Part shown: positions 44,799-53,388 of the stretch, one piece after another
Layout: each line of letters opens with the position of its first letter
Numbering within the stretch: position 1 is the first letter of the stretch
Source of the DNA: Planctomycetota bacterium
Lineage (GTDB): Bacteria; Planctomycetota; UBA1135; UBA2386
Length of the DNA stretch: 64,000 bases
Assembly: GCA_947444055.1 (NCBI GenBank)
Contig: CANEYR010000010.1
Span: 1-64,000, forward strand
Direction of reading: 5' to 3'
Notes under the pieces: generated by a model
Databases searched by the model: none
Told to the model about the DNA's origin: nothing
The model's input: only the letters and a program-made list of their open reading frames with translations
Position numbers and translations under genes: made by a program

Positions 44799-45677
44799 AT
44801 GAATGAACCGTCCGGAAGCGCTCCGCTAGGCCCGACACCGGCTCAAATTGCCGCGACGATCGACCTGCTTGGCGACGACCACGCGCCGATCGTGACCGCG
44901 GCGCGCGAACGCTTGCTGCGCTGGGGCGGGCTGGCGGCGGCGCCGCTGCGCGAAGGTGCGGAGGCGGAGTCGCTGCGGGTGCGGTCCCGCTGCCGGGCGC
45001 TGCTGCGCACGATCGAAGTGCGAGGTTGCTTGCGGCAATTCGGTTCGTTGCGGTTGGGGCGCACCGGGCGCAGTGCGGCGCCGCCGCTGTTGGAGGGCGC
45101 GGTGTTGCTGTCGCAGATGGTGCGCACCTTCGTGCCAGCCGCGGCCGAGCTGACGGCGATGCTGCGGCGCGAAGCCGCGGAGTTGCGTTCGGCGTGCGGT
45201 GGCCGCAGCCTGCCGACGTGCGCGCGGCTATTGGCGGAACGGTTGCACGATCGCTTGGGCTTGCGCGGTGGCGAGGCGAATGCGCTCGATCTCGATCACG
45301 TGCTGATCGATCGCGTGCTGACGCAGCGCATCGGCGTGCCGGTCACGCTGTCGCTGATCTACCTGCTGGTCGCCCGCTGGGCCGGCTTGTCGGTGGCCGG
45401 GGTCGCGATGCCCGATCACTTCCTGGTGCGTTTGCACGGTGTGCGCCCGGTCCTGGTCGATCCGTACCACGCCGGCCGAACGATCACGAAGACGGATTGC
45501 GCGCGGCATCTGCGCGCCCACGGCTACGACCCGGTGCGCGATCACCTGCGCGATCTCACCGATCGCGAAGTGCTCATTCACTACCTGCGCTGCCTTCGGC
45601 GCGCGGCCAGCCATCGTCCGGTCGCTGAGACGCAAGCGACGTTGGGGCAGGCCATGGCCTTGCTCGAGATCGGCTGA
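44799..45677 (+). CDS. SirB1/transglutaminase-like protein
   Basis: 292 residues from ATG 44799 (MNEPSGSAPLGPTPAQ). The second half reads LDHVLIDRVLTQRIGVPVTLSLIYLLVARWAGL and GVAMPDHFLVRLHG with DPYHAGR, the SirB1 (Transglut_core2) signature; in this family the transglutaminase cysteine is usually lost, as here. The first half has TPR/armadillo-like helices. Its role is unclear; relatives are linked to stress or regulatory functions. It stops one base before the ceramidase-like GTG start. Confidence 0.8.
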   Translation: MNEPSGSAPLGPTPAQIAATIDLLGDDHAPIVTAARERLLRWGGLAAAPLREGAEAESLRVRSRCRALLRTIEVRGCLRQFGSLRLGRTGRSAAPPLLEGAVLLSQMVRTFVPAAAELTAMLRREAAELRSACGGRSLPTCARLLAERLHDRLGLRGGEANALDLDHVLIDRVLTQRIGVPVTLSLIYLLVARWAGLSVAGVAMPDHFLVRLHGVRPVLVDPYHAGRTITKTDCARHLRAHGYDPVRDHLRDLTDREVLIHYLRCLRRAASHRPVAETQATLGQAMALLEIG

Positions 45678-45678
45678 C

Positions 45679-46953
45679 GTGCGCTGGCCCGCGGCGTGGT
45701 CGGGACTCTTAGTCGTCGGCCTGCTGTTGCTTGTCAGTTGCGCCGGAGTCTTCCAACACAGTCGATCGGCCGAGCCGCTGCGCTATGCGATCGAGACTGA
45801 CGCACGTTCCCTCGCCGTTGGCAGTGCGGAACGCGACATCACGCCGGCGGTTGGTGGCTATCTGGCGGGCTTCAGCCTGGCGCGCACCAGTACGCACGTG
45901 GCGTTGCCCCTGAAGGTGCGGGTGCTGGTGCTCGCAACCCCAACGCGCAACGTCGCCATTGTCGGCATCGACAATCTCGGCGTGATGCGGGAAGACGTGG
46001 ATTGGATCAAGCGCGGCCTCGTCGGCTTCGCCAACGGCGATGTGTTCGTCTGTTCGAGCCACACCCATGCTGGCCCAGATCTGATCGGGATGTGGGGTTG
46101 GTACTTCATGTCGTCTGGGCGCGACCGTGAGTACTTGGTGACGGTGCGCGAGGCGGTGGTCGCCGCGGTGGCGGCGGCGCGCGCCAAGGCTGTGCCTGCG
46201 CGCTTGCAACTCGGGCAAGCCATGCTGCCACCGATCGGTTTGGTGAAGAACGCCAACCGCCCCGGAGTCTTCGATCGCCGCGTCACCGTGCTGCAGGCGG
46301 TGTCGATGGCGGACGACAGCCCGCTCGGCACCCTGCTGCATCTCGCTTGCCACCCGGAGGTCTTGCCGCGCCGCAACACCGCGATCAGTTCTGATTTCGT
46401 GGGGGCATTGTGTGAGGGCTGGCGAGAACGTGGCCACGGCCAAGCCGTGTTCGTGAACGGCGCGCTTGGCGCGATGATCTCGCCAGAAGGCCTGACGCGC
46501 GATGACGCTGGCGTGACCGCATTTGGGCAGCGGGCCTGTGACGTCTGCGAGCAGGCGTTGGCGTCGTCGAGCACCTTGCCGGTGGCATCGCTCGAGGTGC
46601 GGCGCACGGACGTGTATTTGCCGATGGTGTCCGCAGGCTTTCGTCTAGGTCGGTTGACGACGACCTTGCAGCGCGAACTGTTCGATGGTGCCGCGCGCAG
46701 TTCGGTCGGCTACCTGCGGCTGGGAGCGTTCGAAGCGATCGCCGTGCCTGGTGAGATGGAGCCCGCGTTGGCGGAACAAGTGCGCGCCGAGTTGCGGCGG
46801 CCCGACCTCGTGGTGTTTGGTCTTTGCGATGACGAGGTGGGTTACCTGCTGCGGGAACAGGACGCGTCGGACCCTGAGTTTGCCTACGAGCGCTCGATGA
46901 GTCCGTGTCGCTTGGCTGGTGAGATCGTGCGCGCGGCGTTGACTGGGCGTTGA
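45679..46953 (+). CDS. neutral ceramidase-like lipoprotein hydrolase
   Basis: 424 residues from GTG 45679. The lipoprotein signal SGLLVVGLLLLVSC precedes the domain. SAERDITPAVGGYLAGF, the nearby NVAIVGIDNLGV, FVCSSHTHAGPDLIG and LHLACHPEVLP are the metal ligands of the neutral/alkaline ceramidase N-terminal domain, a zinc amidase fold. Many planctomycete members act on unknown amides in the envelope rather than ceramide. It appears to lack the C-terminal ceramidase domain. The gene ends inside a 16-bp tandem repeat. Confidence 0.87.
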   Translation: MRWPAAWSGLLVVGLLLLVSCAGVFQHSRSAEPLRYAIETDARSLAVGSAERDITPAVGGYLAGFSLARTSTHVALPLKVRVLVLATPTRNVAIVGIDNLGVMREDVDWIKRGLVGFANGDVFVCSSHTHAGPDLIGMWGWYFMSSGRDREYLVTVREAVVAAVAAARAKAVPARLQLGQAMLPPIGLVKNANRPGVFDRRVTVLQAVSMADDSPLGTLLHLACHPEVLPRRNTAISSDFVGALCEGWRERGHGQAVFVNGALGAMISPEGLTRDDAGVTAFGQRACDVCEQALASSSTLPVASLEVRRTDVYLPMVSAGFRLGRLTTTLQRELFDGAARSSVGYLRLGAFEAIAVPGEMEPALAEQVRAELRRPDLVVFGLCDDEVGYLLREQDASDPEFAYERSMSPCRLAGEIVRAALTGR

Positions 46954-46988
46954 CGCGACTGGGCGTTGACGCGACTGGCCGGTGACGC
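46941..46988 (+). repeat. tandem 16-bp repeat, three copies
   Basis: GACTGGGCGTTGACGC at 46941-46956 and 46957-46972, then a diverged copy GACTGGCCGGTGACGC at 46973-46988. The first copy contains the stop codon of the ceramidase-like gene (46951-46953), so copy number can change without altering the protein end. Confidence 0.85.
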
Positions 46989-47004
46989 GGCTGGCCCGCG
47001 CGCG

Positions 47005-47649
47005 CTAGCCGAAGATCGTCGGATACGGCAACCAGCGATCGACGGTGAAGAACACCGGCCAGAAGAGGTCGCCGAGGTATCGCGAGAGCAGCACGATCAC
47101 GACGAGGGTGCTGTACGGAATGGCGAGGATCGCATCGAACAGGCGTCCCGATGGCGGGTACAGGCCGCGCACGACGCCGGCCCCATCGAGCGGCGGTAGT
47201 GGCACGAGGTTGAACATCGCGAGCAGCAGGTTGAGGCGCAGGAATTGCGCGGCGATGTCGCGAATGGCCTGCTCGCTGCCGCCAGTGGGGCGGGCGATGT
47301 ACCACAACACGGCGAACGCGATGGCTGCGAGCAACACGTTGGCCAGCGGTCCCGCGAGCGACATCAGCGCCGCGCGGAGTGGATAGCGAGTGGCCCAGTC
47401 AGGGTTGTAGGGTGCGTGCGCAAAGCCAAAGCAGTACTTGCCGCCGGAGGCATAGAGCGTCAGCAGCGGCAGCACGACCATCCCGAACGGCTCGCGCCGT
47501 ATGTGCGGGATGGGGTTCAACGTCACTTGGCCAGTGCCATAGGCCGTGCGGTCGCCGCCGAGCATGGCGACCCATGCGTGCGCCGCCTCGTGCACCGTGA
47601 GGCTGATGATCAGTGTCACGAACGGCAGCAGCAGTTCGACCCAGTTCAC
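47005..47649 (-). CDS. site-2-type zinc metalloprotease (M50)
   Basis: 214 residues from GTG 47649, overlapping the xseB stop (GTGA). The membrane helix contains the zinc motif HEAAH, and the second ligand lies in LVPLPPLDGAGV (the D). Several hydrophobic segments surround them. The small M50B form, lacking a PDZ domain, resembles the short SpoIVFB-like or rhomboid-neighbour members. It cleaves membrane-embedded substrates, but no anti-sigma partner is adjacent. It is last in the lipB-xseA-xseB-protease group. Confidence 0.9.
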   Translation of the reverse strand: MNWVELLLPFVTLIISLTVHEAAHAWVAMLGGDRTAYGTGQVTLNPIPHIRREPFGMVVLPLLTLYASGGKYCFGFAHAPYNPDWATRYPLRAALMSLAGPLANVLLAAIAFAVLWYIARPTGGSEQAIRDIAAQFLRLNLLLAMFNLVPLPPLDGAGVVRGLYPPSGRLFDAILAIPYSTLVVIVLLSRYLGDLFWPVFFTVDRWLPYPTIFG

Positions 47650-47915
47650 GCGTCCACCTCGTCGTCGGTGGCGGCAGGCGGTGCGGCGTCGTTTTGCATC
47701 GACGCACTCACTTCGGAGGTGATCTTCTTCACCTTCGTCTCCGTGGCGGCCAACCGCTGGCGGCACAACGCCAGCAAGGCGGCGGCGCGCTCGACCTTCT
47801 CGGTGAGCACATCGAGATCGATTTGGCCCGTCTCGATGTCCTGCAGGATCTGCTCCAGCTCCGAACTGGCGGCAGCGTAGGTGGGCTCATCGCCCTTCTT
47901 CTTTTTGTCGCTCAT
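47646..47915 (-). CDS. xseB: exonuclease VII small subunit
   Basis: 89 residues. EPTYAAASSELEQILQDIETG and LDVLTEKVERAAALLALCRQRL match the helical XseB family: about 70 residues, a pair of helices that coat the large subunit. It overlaps xseA by 4 bases and the protease by 4. With XseA it degrades ssDNA in both directions into short oligonucleotides. Confidence 0.92.
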   Translation of the reverse strand: MSDKKKKGDEPTYAAASSELEQILQDIETGQIDLDVLTEKVERAAALLALCRQRLAATETKVKKITSEVSASMQNDAAPPAATDDEVDA

Positions 47916-49543
47916 GGCGAGTTCTCGTGAACGTGGTCGACGCGGGTGTCGGCGTGGCCGTCGCGCCAGTGCACGCGGATGATCTGGTCTTTCTGGATGC
48001 GGGTGACGGAAGGGGCCACGCGACCGTCGGCAAGACGGACGATGGCGAAGCCGCGCGCCAGCACGCGCGCCGGATCGAGCAGCCGCACCTTGGTCGCGTG
48101 TTGTTCGAGGCGCGCAGCGGCCCGCTCAAGCTGGCGTTCGCTGGCGTTGTGGGCGCGCACCGTTGCCTGCTGCAAGGTCTGCTGTTCGTGGCGCAGCCGC
48201 AAGCGCGTCGCGGTGTGCAGTTCGTTGCCGGCTCTTGCCAGCTCGGCGTGCGCGCGCACGAGGCGCAGGGTGGTAGCGCGCTGCAGAGAACGCGCGAGCG
48301 CCGCGAGCGAATCGCGCTGGTCGGCGAGGGCGGCACTGGCGGCGGCGTGCAGACGGCGGGTGCGGTCCACGACATCGCCGCGCGCGTCCTCGACCCCGCG
48401 CACCAGCAGTTCGGCCACTGCGGTCGGCGTCTTCTCCGAGTGCGCGATCGCATCCAGCACCGATTGGTCGCGCTGGTGGCCGATGCCGACGATCACCTTG
48501 AGCGGGTGCTTGGCGACTGCGAACGCCACGTCGCGATCGTCGAACCACGCCAGATCGGTGCGCGACCCACCGCCGCGCATGATGCAGAGCACGTCGAAGT
48601 GCTCGGCGTGGTCGGCAAACCAAGCCAGGCCTGCGAGCAAGGTGGGCTTCAGGTCGAGGCCCTGCACCTTGATCGGAAACAGCGTGATGTCGAGTCCGAC
48701 CTTGGCCTCCTCGACATGGCGGCGAAAGTCGTTCCAGCCGTCGGCATCCGGGCTCGTCAGCACACCGATGCGCAGGGCTGGCACGGCAAAGCCAAGGGAC
48801 CGATTGCGCTCGATGAGGCCCAGCTGGGCGAGCTCACGCAGGATTTGTTCTTTCGTCAGCGCCAACTTGCCGAGCGTGAAGCTCGGATCGATGTCCTGCA
48901 CAACGATCTGGAAGCGGCCGGTGGCGACGTAGAGATCCACGCGCACGAGAACGCGCACTTCAATGCCGTCGCGCAGAGTCAGCGGCGGGTCGTGGGCGGC
49001 GAGAGTTGGCAGCAGGCGGTCGCCGGTGGCGGCGAACAGCGCGACTTCGACGGCCGCCATCGGTCGCGCTTCGCCGCGGGCCTTCTCGATCAGTTGGAAG
49101 AAGCGATGCTGACGGCCTGCATTCTTGTCGAAGTCGATGACTTCGCCAATGACCCAGAACGTCTCGGGAAACTGCCGCCGCAGGCCGTCGCGCACCTGCG
49201 CATTGAGCGCGGAGACGGTCAGCGCTTCGGTCGTCGCCGTCGTCGCCGCGTTCGCCGCCGCCGCGTCGAGCGTTGGCAGGGCCTTGCCCGCTGGTCGTGT
49301 GGCCGGCATGGCGCGCAAGGTGCCGGCCATCAACGACGGGATCTCTGGCGCGAAGTCGAAGAGATGCCGCGACAGCGCGTTGAACACCTGTTCGACGGCG
49401 GTAGCAGGAACTCGCCACAGCTTTTGCTTGGGGTCCCAACGGCGGCCCGGCAACTCCTTCACGATCGCGACCAAGTCCTCGCGATATTGAAAGCGGATCA
49501 GCAGCTGCGTGCCGTCCTGATCGAGCTCGACGGTGCCGGTCAT
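47912..49543 (-). CDS. xseA: exonuclease VII large subunit with N-terminal HARP-like domain
   Basis: 543 residues from ATG 49543. Residues about 1-65 read GTQLLIRFQYREDLVAIVKE then RRWDPKQKLWRVPA, which resembles the HARP domain of SMARCAL1-type annealing helicases (RRWDP--K-WRVP). From about 105 comes classic XseA: OB fold (LTVSALNAQVRDGLRRQFP), IGVLTSPDADGWNDF, VLCIMRGGGSRTDLAWFDD, IVGIGHQRDQSVLDAIAHSEKTPTAVAELL, then the long coiled-coil and the VLARGFAIVR C-terminus. E. coli XseA is about 455 residues; the difference is mainly this extra N-terminal domain. It is followed by xseB. Confidence 0.92.
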   Translation of the reverse strand: MTGTVELDQDGTQLLIRFQYREDLVAIVKELPGRRWDPKQKLWRVPATAVEQVFNALSRHLFDFAPEIPSLMAGTLRAMPATRPAGKALPTLDAAAANAATTATTEALTVSALNAQVRDGLRRQFPETFWVIGEVIDFDKNAGRQHRFFQLIEKARGEARPMAAVEVALFAATGDRLLPTLAAHDPPLTLRDGIEVRVLVRVDLYVATGRFQIVVQDIDPSFTLGKLALTKEQILRELAQLGLIERNRSLGFAVPALRIGVLTSPDADGWNDFRRHVEEAKVGLDITLFPIKVQGLDLKPTLLAGLAWFADHAEHFDVLCIMRGGGSRTDLAWFDDRDVAFAVAKHPLKVIVGIGHQRDQSVLDAIAHSEKTPTAVAELLVRGVEDARGDVVDRTRRLHAAASAALADQRDSLAALARSLQRATTLRLVRAHAELARAGNELHTATRLRLRHEQQTLQQATVRAHNASERQLERAAARLEQHATKVRLLDPARVLARGFAIVRLADGRVAPSVTRIQKDQIIRVHWRDGHADTRVDHVHENSP

Positions 49544-49553
49544 CGGCGCGCGT

Positions 49554-50162
49554 TCATAGTGGAAGGGGAGGATCGGTGAGCACGGAAACCGCCGCGGTGG
49601 CCGCGGCGATGGCATCGGCCATCGTCAGCGCCCGGCCGCTCGCTGTCGCCAAGTCGGTCATGATGTCGGGCGACAGGCCGCATGGGCGCACGGCTTGCCA
49701 ACAGCGCAGGTCCATCGCGACGTTGATGCCGATGCCGTGCAGGTTGATCCAGTGCTTCACGGCAACACCGATCGATGCGAACTTGCGGCCAGCCACGAAG
49801 ACACCGGTGCCGTCGATGGAGGGTTCGGCGGTGAGCCCGAAGGCCGCCGCGACCTGTATGCCGAAGGCTTCCAGGCGTCGCAGCCAGTCGCGCACATCGT
49901 TTTTGGGCAGTCGCACGATCGGATAGACGACGAGCTGGCCGGGGCCATGGAACGTGATCTTGCCGCCGCGTTCGATCGGCACGATGCCAGGCCGCAGCTC
50001 GGTCGGCGGCGTGGCGCGGCCGGCGGTGTAGACCGCCTCATGCTCAACCAAGATCACTCGCCCCGCACTGTCGCCACGATGCACGGCGGCGTGCACTTCG
50101 CGCATGTGCGCGAGCACCGGCTCGTAGGCGGCGCGACCGAGGTTCTCGATTTCCGGGAGCAA
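49554..50162 (-). CDS. lipB: octanoyltransferase LipB
   Basis: 202 residues. EHEAVYTAGR, ERGGKITFHGPGQLVVYPI, the catalytic Lys127 in GRKFASIGVAVK and the catalytic Cys161 in RPCGLSP identify LipB, which moves octanoyl from acyl carrier protein to lipoyl domains. Normal length. It is divergent from a small membrane protein, with 18 bases between starts, and lies 10 bases upstream of xseA's start. Confidence 0.95.
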   Translation of the reverse strand: MLPEIENLGRAAYEPVLAHMREVHAAVHRGDSAGRVILVEHEAVYTAGRATPPTELRPGIVPIERGGKITFHGPGQLVVYPIVRLPKNDVRDWLRRLEAFGIQVAAAFGLTAEPSIDGTGVFVAGRKFASIGVAVKHWINLHGIGINVAMDLRCWQAVRPCGLSPDIMTDLATASGRALTMADAIAAATAAVSVLTDPPLPL

Positions 50163-50180
50163 GGCGGCAGACTAGCGCCC

Positions 50181-50564
50181 GTGGCGCTTGCCGTGATCGT
50201 CCTGTGTGGCCTTGGCCTGCAACAACTGCAGGTGACGCCGTTCCCCGCGTTCGTTGGCCAAGAGGTCACCGTGCGGGCTCATCGCGCCGACGTTGGCCTT
50301 GGTGGCGTGGCGCTGGCGGTGGAAGTGCTTGGCGCCGCGGCCACGCCGTGTGGCACGACGGCATCCGATGGGGTGCTGCACTTCGTCCCGACGCAGTCTG
50401 GTCAGCACGTGTTTGTGGCGACGATCGACGGTGTGCGCACCTTGGCACTGCTAGCCGTCGTCGCCGCCGAAGTTCGCTGGCCCTTGGCGCTCGGCAGTGT
50501 GCCGCTCGGGCTTGCGTTGCTGTGGTGGAACCTCAGCCGATCACGCGGTCGACGTGCCCCTTGA
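50181..50564 (+). CDS. small membrane-anchored Ig-like protein
   Basis: 127 residues from GTG 50181. An N-terminal helix (ALAVIVLCGLGLQQL) precedes an Ig-like beta region (FVGQEVTVRAHRADVGLGGV, GVLHFVPTQSGQHVFVA) and a C-terminal helix (WPLALGSVPLGLALLWWNL) with a basic end. This looks like a tethered bacterial Ig fold. No family is recognised. It overlaps trxA tail to tail by 32 bases. Confidence 0.6.
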   Translation: MALAVIVLCGLGLQQLQVTPFPAFVGQEVTVRAHRADVGLGGVALAVEVLGAAATPCGTTASDGVLHFVPTQSGQHVFVATIDGVRTLALLAVVAAEVRWPLALGSVPLGLALLWWNLSRSRGRRAP

Positions 50565-50853
50565 CCGTGCGTAGGTCGGCGTTGCCCATGAAGCGGTCGA
50601 CCTCCTTGCCGTCGCGAAAGAAGATGCAGGTTGGCACGCTCATGATGCCAAAGCTCGCGGCTGCTTCTTGCGCGTTGTCGATGTCGACCTTGTAGACGTC
50701 CATCTTGCCTTTGTACTCGCCGGCGACCTTGTCGATCGTCGGGGCGAGTGCCTTGCAGGGCTGGCACCAGCTGGCGGAAAAGTCGACGAGCACGGGGACC
50801 TTCGCGGTCTGCAGCGTGCTCTGAAAGTTCTTGTCGTTGAGTTCAGTGACCAT
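50533..50853 (-). CDS. trxA: thioredoxin
   Basis: 106 residues from ATG 50853. VLVDFSASWCQPCKALAPTI with C30 and C33, and the cis-Pro in MSVPTCIFF, are diagnostic. The active site WCQPC has Gln instead of the common Gly at the first x, which should alter redox potential. It is a cytoplasmic disulfide reductant. An in-frame extension of 23 residues is rejected. Its tail overlaps the Ig-like gene by 32 bases. Confidence 0.93.
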   Translation of the reverse strand: MVTELNDKNFQSTLQTAKVPVLVDFSASWCQPCKALAPTIDKVAGEYKGKMDVYKVDIDNAQEAAASFGIMSVPTCIFFRDGKEVDRFMGNADLRTVKGHVDRVIG

Positions 50854-50987
50854 GGTGATTGAGGGGTGCCCCTGGCTGGGCGGGGGAGCGCCGGATTTTG
50901 GCCAATGCGGTCGTCGGCGCAAGGGTTCTGCTCAAGTGTCCGCGATCGCGACGTCGATTCTCGCCACAGCGAGGTGCGGCGAATCGA

Positions 50988-51863
50988 ATGAAGTTGGTCT
51001 CGATTTCGATGGTGAAGAACGAGGAGTACTGGATTTGGTACGCCTTGACTTCGGTTGCACCGCACGTCGACGAGATCCTCGTCTTCGACAACCATTCGCA
51101 GGATCGCACGCCCGAGATCGTTCGAGCCATGCGGCACCTCGGCGACAAGTTGGTGTTGTTTGAGAACTTCGGCGGCTCCGACGAGCAGGAAAACCGCGAG
51201 GCGACGCTGGCAGAAGCGCGGCGCCGCGGTGCCACGCACGTGCTGACGCTCGATGGCGATGAGGTCTATCCGGATGACGGACTGGCGTTGTGTCGGCGCC
51301 TGCTGGAAGTGCACGAGCATGTGCCTGGCCTCAGCGACCCGCCGCGCAACCACGGCCGCGCCCTCGACCCACTGCCGACCGACGGCGTCTTGATCAAGAA
51401 CATCGCTCTGCGGCCGATTTGCCCGGGCTTTGACGGGCCGCACACATGTCGTCCGATTGACTACCTGTGCCCCGACACCGACCACTCCGCCTACAACTAC
51501 CTGACGCGGATCACGTCGTTGGCCAACCTGCGTGGCAACGGCCTTGGCTGGGGCAAGCACGGCTTCGTTGAGACCGGCGACGTCTACATCCAGTCGTCAC
51601 CGCACACGCTGTGGTTGCCTGGCTTGTGGTTCTTGCACTTCTCGTTCCATCCACGATCGAGCATGCGCAAGCCTGGGTCGATGGAATGGCTGCGCCGACC
51701 GATGGATCTAGGCAGTGTGCCGATCCACGCACATGTGGCCCTGCCAAGTGCGTTGCTGCGTCCCGATGGGCCGGGCAACCCGACGCTCGAGGCGTGGGGG
51801 CTTTGCGAGCCGCCGCCGGGGCGGCTGCGCGTTCGACTGCACGACTTGATCGCTTCGCTCTAG
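50988..51863 (+). CDS. GT2-like glycosyltransferase
   Basis: 291 residues from ATG 50988. The N-terminus KLVSISMVKNEEYWIWYALTS followed by VDEILVFDNHSQDRTPEIV is the GT-A fold of family 2-like transferases (SMVKNE, D-SQD-T), with HVLTLDGDEVYPDD as the DxD-type metal motif. It probably transfers a sugar from a nucleotide donor. It has no membrane segment. It is divergent from trxA and convergent with the DUF1858 gene. Confidence 0.85.
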   Translation: MKLVSISMVKNEEYWIWYALTSVAPHVDEILVFDNHSQDRTPEIVRAMRHLGDKLVLFENFGGSDEQENREATLAEARRRGATHVLTLDGDEVYPDDGLALCRRLLEVHEHVPGLSDPPRNHGRALDPLPTDGVLIKNIALRPICPGFDGPHTCRPIDYLCPDTDHSAYNYLTRITSLANLRGNGLGWGKHGFVETGDVYIQSSPHTLWLPGLWFLHFSFHPRSSMRKPGSMEWLRRPMDLGSVPIHAHVALPSALLRPDGPGNPTLEAWGLCEPPPGRLRVRLHDLIASL

Positions 51864-51878
51864 GCGAGGCGAGTGGTC

Positions 51879-52124
51879 TCAGCCCTCGCGATTCATCGCT
51901 GCCAGCAGGCGCTCGGTCGGGATGCCGTTCTGCGCGGCGACGTGTTCGATCGAATCGTGCGGGTTGAAGCCGCAGTTGCGGCAGCCACCCAGGTGGAAGT
52001 CGCGCATCAGTACCATGCCGAGCGATGGATCGGCCGTGAGGCAGTCCAACATGGTCGACTGGGGGGTGAAGCGGCTCGTGTTCGGGGTGTTGGTTGGGTT
52101 GTTCATGTTCGTTCTCGGGTTCAT
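51879..52124 (-). CDS. DUF1858-type small CxxC protein
   Basis: 81 residues. TMLDCLTADPSLGMVLMRDF, then HLGGCRNCGFNPHDSIEHVAAQNGI, matches the DUF1858 / hybrid-cluster-associated domain (C--C after GG, then a helix). It overlaps the apbC stop by 4 bases, so the two are co-translated. Domain members are thought to handle disulfides, metals or Fe-S clusters. A role with ApbC in Fe-S metabolism is inference. Confidence 0.75.
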   Translation of the reverse strand: MNPRTNMNNPTNTPNTSRFTPQSTMLDCLTADPSLGMVLMRDFHLGGCRNCGFNPHDSIEHVAAQNGIPTERLLAAMNREG

Positions 52125-53185
52125 TCCGCGTTGAGGATGCTCACGCGCTGCGCGACCTTGCCAGCGACGCCAATGAGGGCGCGCGCGCTGGCGGATTCGG
52201 GAAAGGCCACGACGATCGGGTTGCCGTTGTCGCCGCCTTCACGGACCGCGACTTCAAGCGGCACTTGGCCGAGCAAGGGCACTCCGAACTCGCGCTCGAT
52301 CTTGTGGCCGCCACCTTGGCCAAACAGGTAGTAGCGCTCGGTTTGGCCGGGGGGCGTGAACCAAGCCATGTTTTCGACGATGCCGAGGATCGGCACGTTC
52401 ACGGTTTGGAACATGCGGATCGCCTTCCTCACGTCGAGCACGGAGACGTCCTGGGGAGTGGTCACGATGACAGCTCCCATCAGGTGCGCTTGCTGGCTCA
52501 GCGACAGTTGCGCATCGCCCGTACCCGGTGGCAGGTCGACGACCAAGTAGTCGAGATCGTGCCAAGCGACATCGAACAAGAATTGCCTTACCGCGGAGTG
52601 CAGCATCGGGCCGCGCCAGATGACCGGTTGGTCATCAGCGACCAAGAGCGCCATCGACATCACCTGCAGGCCGTGTCGTTCGAACGGCACGATCTTCTTG
52701 TCGACGACCATGGGCTGGCCGGTCACACCAAGCATCAGCGGCACGTTCGGGCCGTAGACGTCGGCGTCAAGAATGCCCACCTTGGCGCCGGTCTGGCGCA
52801 GGGCGCAAGCGAGGTTGACAGCGACGGTTGACTTGCCAACGCCACCCTTGCCCGACGACACGGCGATGACGTTCTTGACACCCGGGATGAGCCCCTTGTT
52901 GCCCAGCACCGGCCGACTCGACGTGACGCGGGCCGTCATTTCGATGCTGACTTTGGCGACGCCTGGCAGGGCCCGCACCGCGCGTTCAGCCTGGCTCTTC
53001 ATCAGGTCCTTGACCGGACAGGCGGGGGTCGTCAGCTCGATTGCGAAGGCGATGCTGTCACCGCAGATGCGCAGGTCTTTAATGAAACCGAGGGCGACGA
53101 TGTCTTGGTGAAGGTCTGGATCTTGGACCGCGCGCAGGGCGTCGAGGACGGCGGCTTCAGTAGGGGCGACGAGCGGAACGGCCAT
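52121..53185 (-). CDS. apbC: Mrp/ApbC Fe-S cluster carrier ATPase
   Basis: 354 residues. An N-terminal MIP18-like domain (about 10-85, VQDPDLHQDIVALGFIKDL) precedes the P-loop: SGKGGVGKS (about 111-119), DADVYGPNVP, and DYLVVDLPPGTGD. These proteins bind and deliver Fe-S clusters. The usual C-x-x-C after ENM is missing: it reads ENMAWFTPPGQTERYY, a type also found in other phyla. The overlapping downstream gene carries a CxxC. It is first in that pair. Confidence 0.92.
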   Translation of the reverse strand: MAVPLVAPTEAAVLDALRAVQDPDLHQDIVALGFIKDLRICGDSIAFAIELTTPACPVKDLMKSQAERAVRALPGVAKVSIEMTARVTSSRPVLGNKGLIPGVKNVIAVSSGKGGVGKSTVAVNLACALRQTGAKVGILDADVYGPNVPLMLGVTGQPMVVDKKIVPFERHGLQVMSMALLVADDQPVIWRGPMLHSAVRQFLFDVAWHDLDYLVVDLPPGTGDAQLSLSQQAHLMGAVIVTTPQDVSVLDVRKAIRMFQTVNVPILGIVENMAWFTPPGQTERYYLFGQGGGHKIEREFGVPLLGQVPLEVAVREGGDNGNPIVVAFPESASARALIGVAGKVAQRVSILNAE

Positions 53186-53388
53186 TGGGGCGGCCTAAAT
53201 AGCCTTGGAACGGGGCCATTTTCAAGCGGCTTGTTCGAGGCGGCCACGCCACGGGGCCACAGTTCTCGTCGGCGGTGGCTCACGAAGGGAAGACAACAGC
53301 CCTCATCTCGTCTCAGGCCCCTGGAAACGTCGGGCTTGAGCTAGCATTCTCCGCCGTTGCCCTTCTTCCTTTGCACCCTGGAACTCTG

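Noticed and set aside
47927-49579. A 550-codon open frame antisense to xseA
   Set aside because: It lies opposite well-defined XseA motifs and has no domain; long antisense frames are common in GC-rich genes with G/C third positions.
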